Positions 63,216 to 64,000 of a stretch of DNA of 64,000 nt are shown here, one piece after another. The position numbers and the translations under genes are program-made. Positions within the stretch are counted from its first letter, which is position 1. Each line of letters starts with the position of its first letter. The stretch spans positions 62,001 to 126,000 of the forward strand of contig NZ_JAANPV010000009.1 in assembly GCF_011290505.1 (NCBI RefSeq), written 5' to 3'. The stretch comes from Paenalcaligenes suwonensis. Lineage in GTDB: Bacteria; Pseudomonadota; Gammaproteobacteria; Burkholderiales; Burkholderiaceae_B. Below the pieces are notes generated by a model, which searched no databases, was not told where the DNA came from, and saw only the letters and a list, made by a program, of their open reading frames with translations.

Positions 63216-64000
63216 ATGGCGCATTCTTTCTCTTCCCGCTATCCAGTAGGACTAATCATGGCCGCCCTTGTGGTGTTGTCCTTTTTGGTCTTCTTTCTGG
63301 TTGTTCCTGTAGGGAACGTGTTCTACACAGCATTTTTAGATGCTGACGGCGGCTTTACGCTGGGTCACTTTGGTGCGTTTTTCCACCAAACCCTGCTTAA
63401 AGAGTCGTTCATGAACAGCTTATACGTGGCTTTTATGTCCACGGTATTTGCTTCGTTGATCGCCATTCCTTTGGCGTACTTGACGATTCGATTTCAATTT
63501 CGTGGCGCGCTGATTATTCAGACACTGGGTATCTTGCCCTTGATCATGCCGCCTTTCGTGGGCGCGGTTGCGATGCAGCTATTGTTTGGCCGTTCGGGTT
63601 CGCTAAACCTGATGCTAGATGATTGGTTTGGCATCACGCTGCCCATTATGGATGGTTTAAACGGCATTATCTTTGTAGAAGCGCTGCATTACTTCCCTTT
63701 CATTTTGATGAACCTGACCGTTGCTTTGCGCAACATTGATGGTGCGATGGAAGAAGCCGCGGTGAACTTGGGCTCTAAGGGCTGGCGCTTATTCCGCCGC
63801 ATTATTTTCCCGCTGGCATTGCCTGGGTACATCGCCGGTGCATCGCTGGTGTTTGTGAAAGTCTTTGATGACTTGGGTACACCGTTAGTGCTGGGTATTA
63901 CCAATATGCTGGCTCCTCAGGCGTACTTGCGTATTACCCAAGTCGGTATTGATGACCCACTGGGTTATGTCATCAGTGTATTGATGATTGGCTTCTCTAT
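63216..64000 (+). CDS. ABC importer permease (partial, runs off the window)
   Basis: Open from the ATG at 63216 to the last base (261 codons, no stop), with at least six membrane helices so far. NSLYVAFMSTVFASLIAIPLAYL is the conserved first core helix pair, and the cytoplasmic EAA loop reads EEAAVNLGSKGWRLFRRIIFPLALPGYIAG, so this is the FbpB/ThiP/PhnU type permease. Two such halves are often fused, so the full gene may be near 550-570 codons. It should form one importer with the binding protein upstream; the ATPase is beyond the window. Confidence 0.9.
   Translation, partial: MAHSFSSRYPVGLIMAALVVLSFLVFFLVVPVGNVFYTAFLDADGGFTLGHFGAFFHQTLLKESFMNSLYVAFMSTVFASLIAIPLAYLTIRFQFRGALIIQTLGILPLIMPPFVGAVAMQLLFGRSGSLNLMLDDWFGITLPIMDGLNGIIFVEALHYFPFILMNLTVALRNIDGAMEEAAVNLGSKGWRLFRRIIFPLALPGYIAGASLVFVKVFDDLGTPLVLGITNMLAPQAYLRITQVGIDDPLGYVISVLMIGFS

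Overview
The window reads as a chromosomal segment of a betaproteobacterium, most likely Burkholderiales and close to the Alcaligenaceae. This is inferred from gene order (ffs-dnaX-ybaB-recR, hda-purM, folK-pcnB, carA-carB) and from protein wording, not from any search. Composition is about half G+C and coding density is high.

Layout. 1-12556 is housekeeping: folK, pcnB, a HAD phosphatase, hda, purM, miaA, mutL, dedA, an HdeD-like membrane protein, a Tat-exported amidase, tsaE and two secondary transporters. At 12647-12936 lies a tRNA-Arg(CCU) gene split in its anticodon loop by a 215-nt group I intron. The 3' end of that tRNA is the attachment site of a 9-kb genomic island (about 12928-21949). 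The island carries a P4-type integrase, an AlpA-like regulator, three small unknown proteins, an array of four 17-bp palindromes and a single-chain Type ISP restriction-modification enzyme. Short att repeats and a matching pair of GACGGTAT boxes mark both ends.

22050-27558 holds a LysR regulator, a large lipoprotein (alkaline-phosphatase-like fold plus LamG) with an apparently missing nucleophile, a 59-residue proline-tailed lipoprotein and a Tat-exported phospholipase C. Directly beyond lies a complete type II secretion system (gspGHIJKLMNDEF on the minus strand, gspC-gspO divergent), the probable exit route for the phospholipase. Two inverted copies of an unfamiliar ~400-bp non-coding element with twin hairpins (27675-28063 and 51889-52311) enclose the 24 kb holding the secretion system, tenA, a VOC protein, ybaK, xerD, modABC/modE, an AddB/AddA-like repair pair and a HigBA/RelE-like toxin-antitoxin pair.

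52473-61431 is again core: SRP RNA, dnaX, ybaB, recR, transaldolase, carA and carB. The window closes with an ABC importer: a periplasmic binding protein and a permease cut off by the window end.

Strongest points for follow-up: the intron-bearing tRNA that doubles as an island integration site, the inverted twin-hairpin elements, and the palindrome array in the island.
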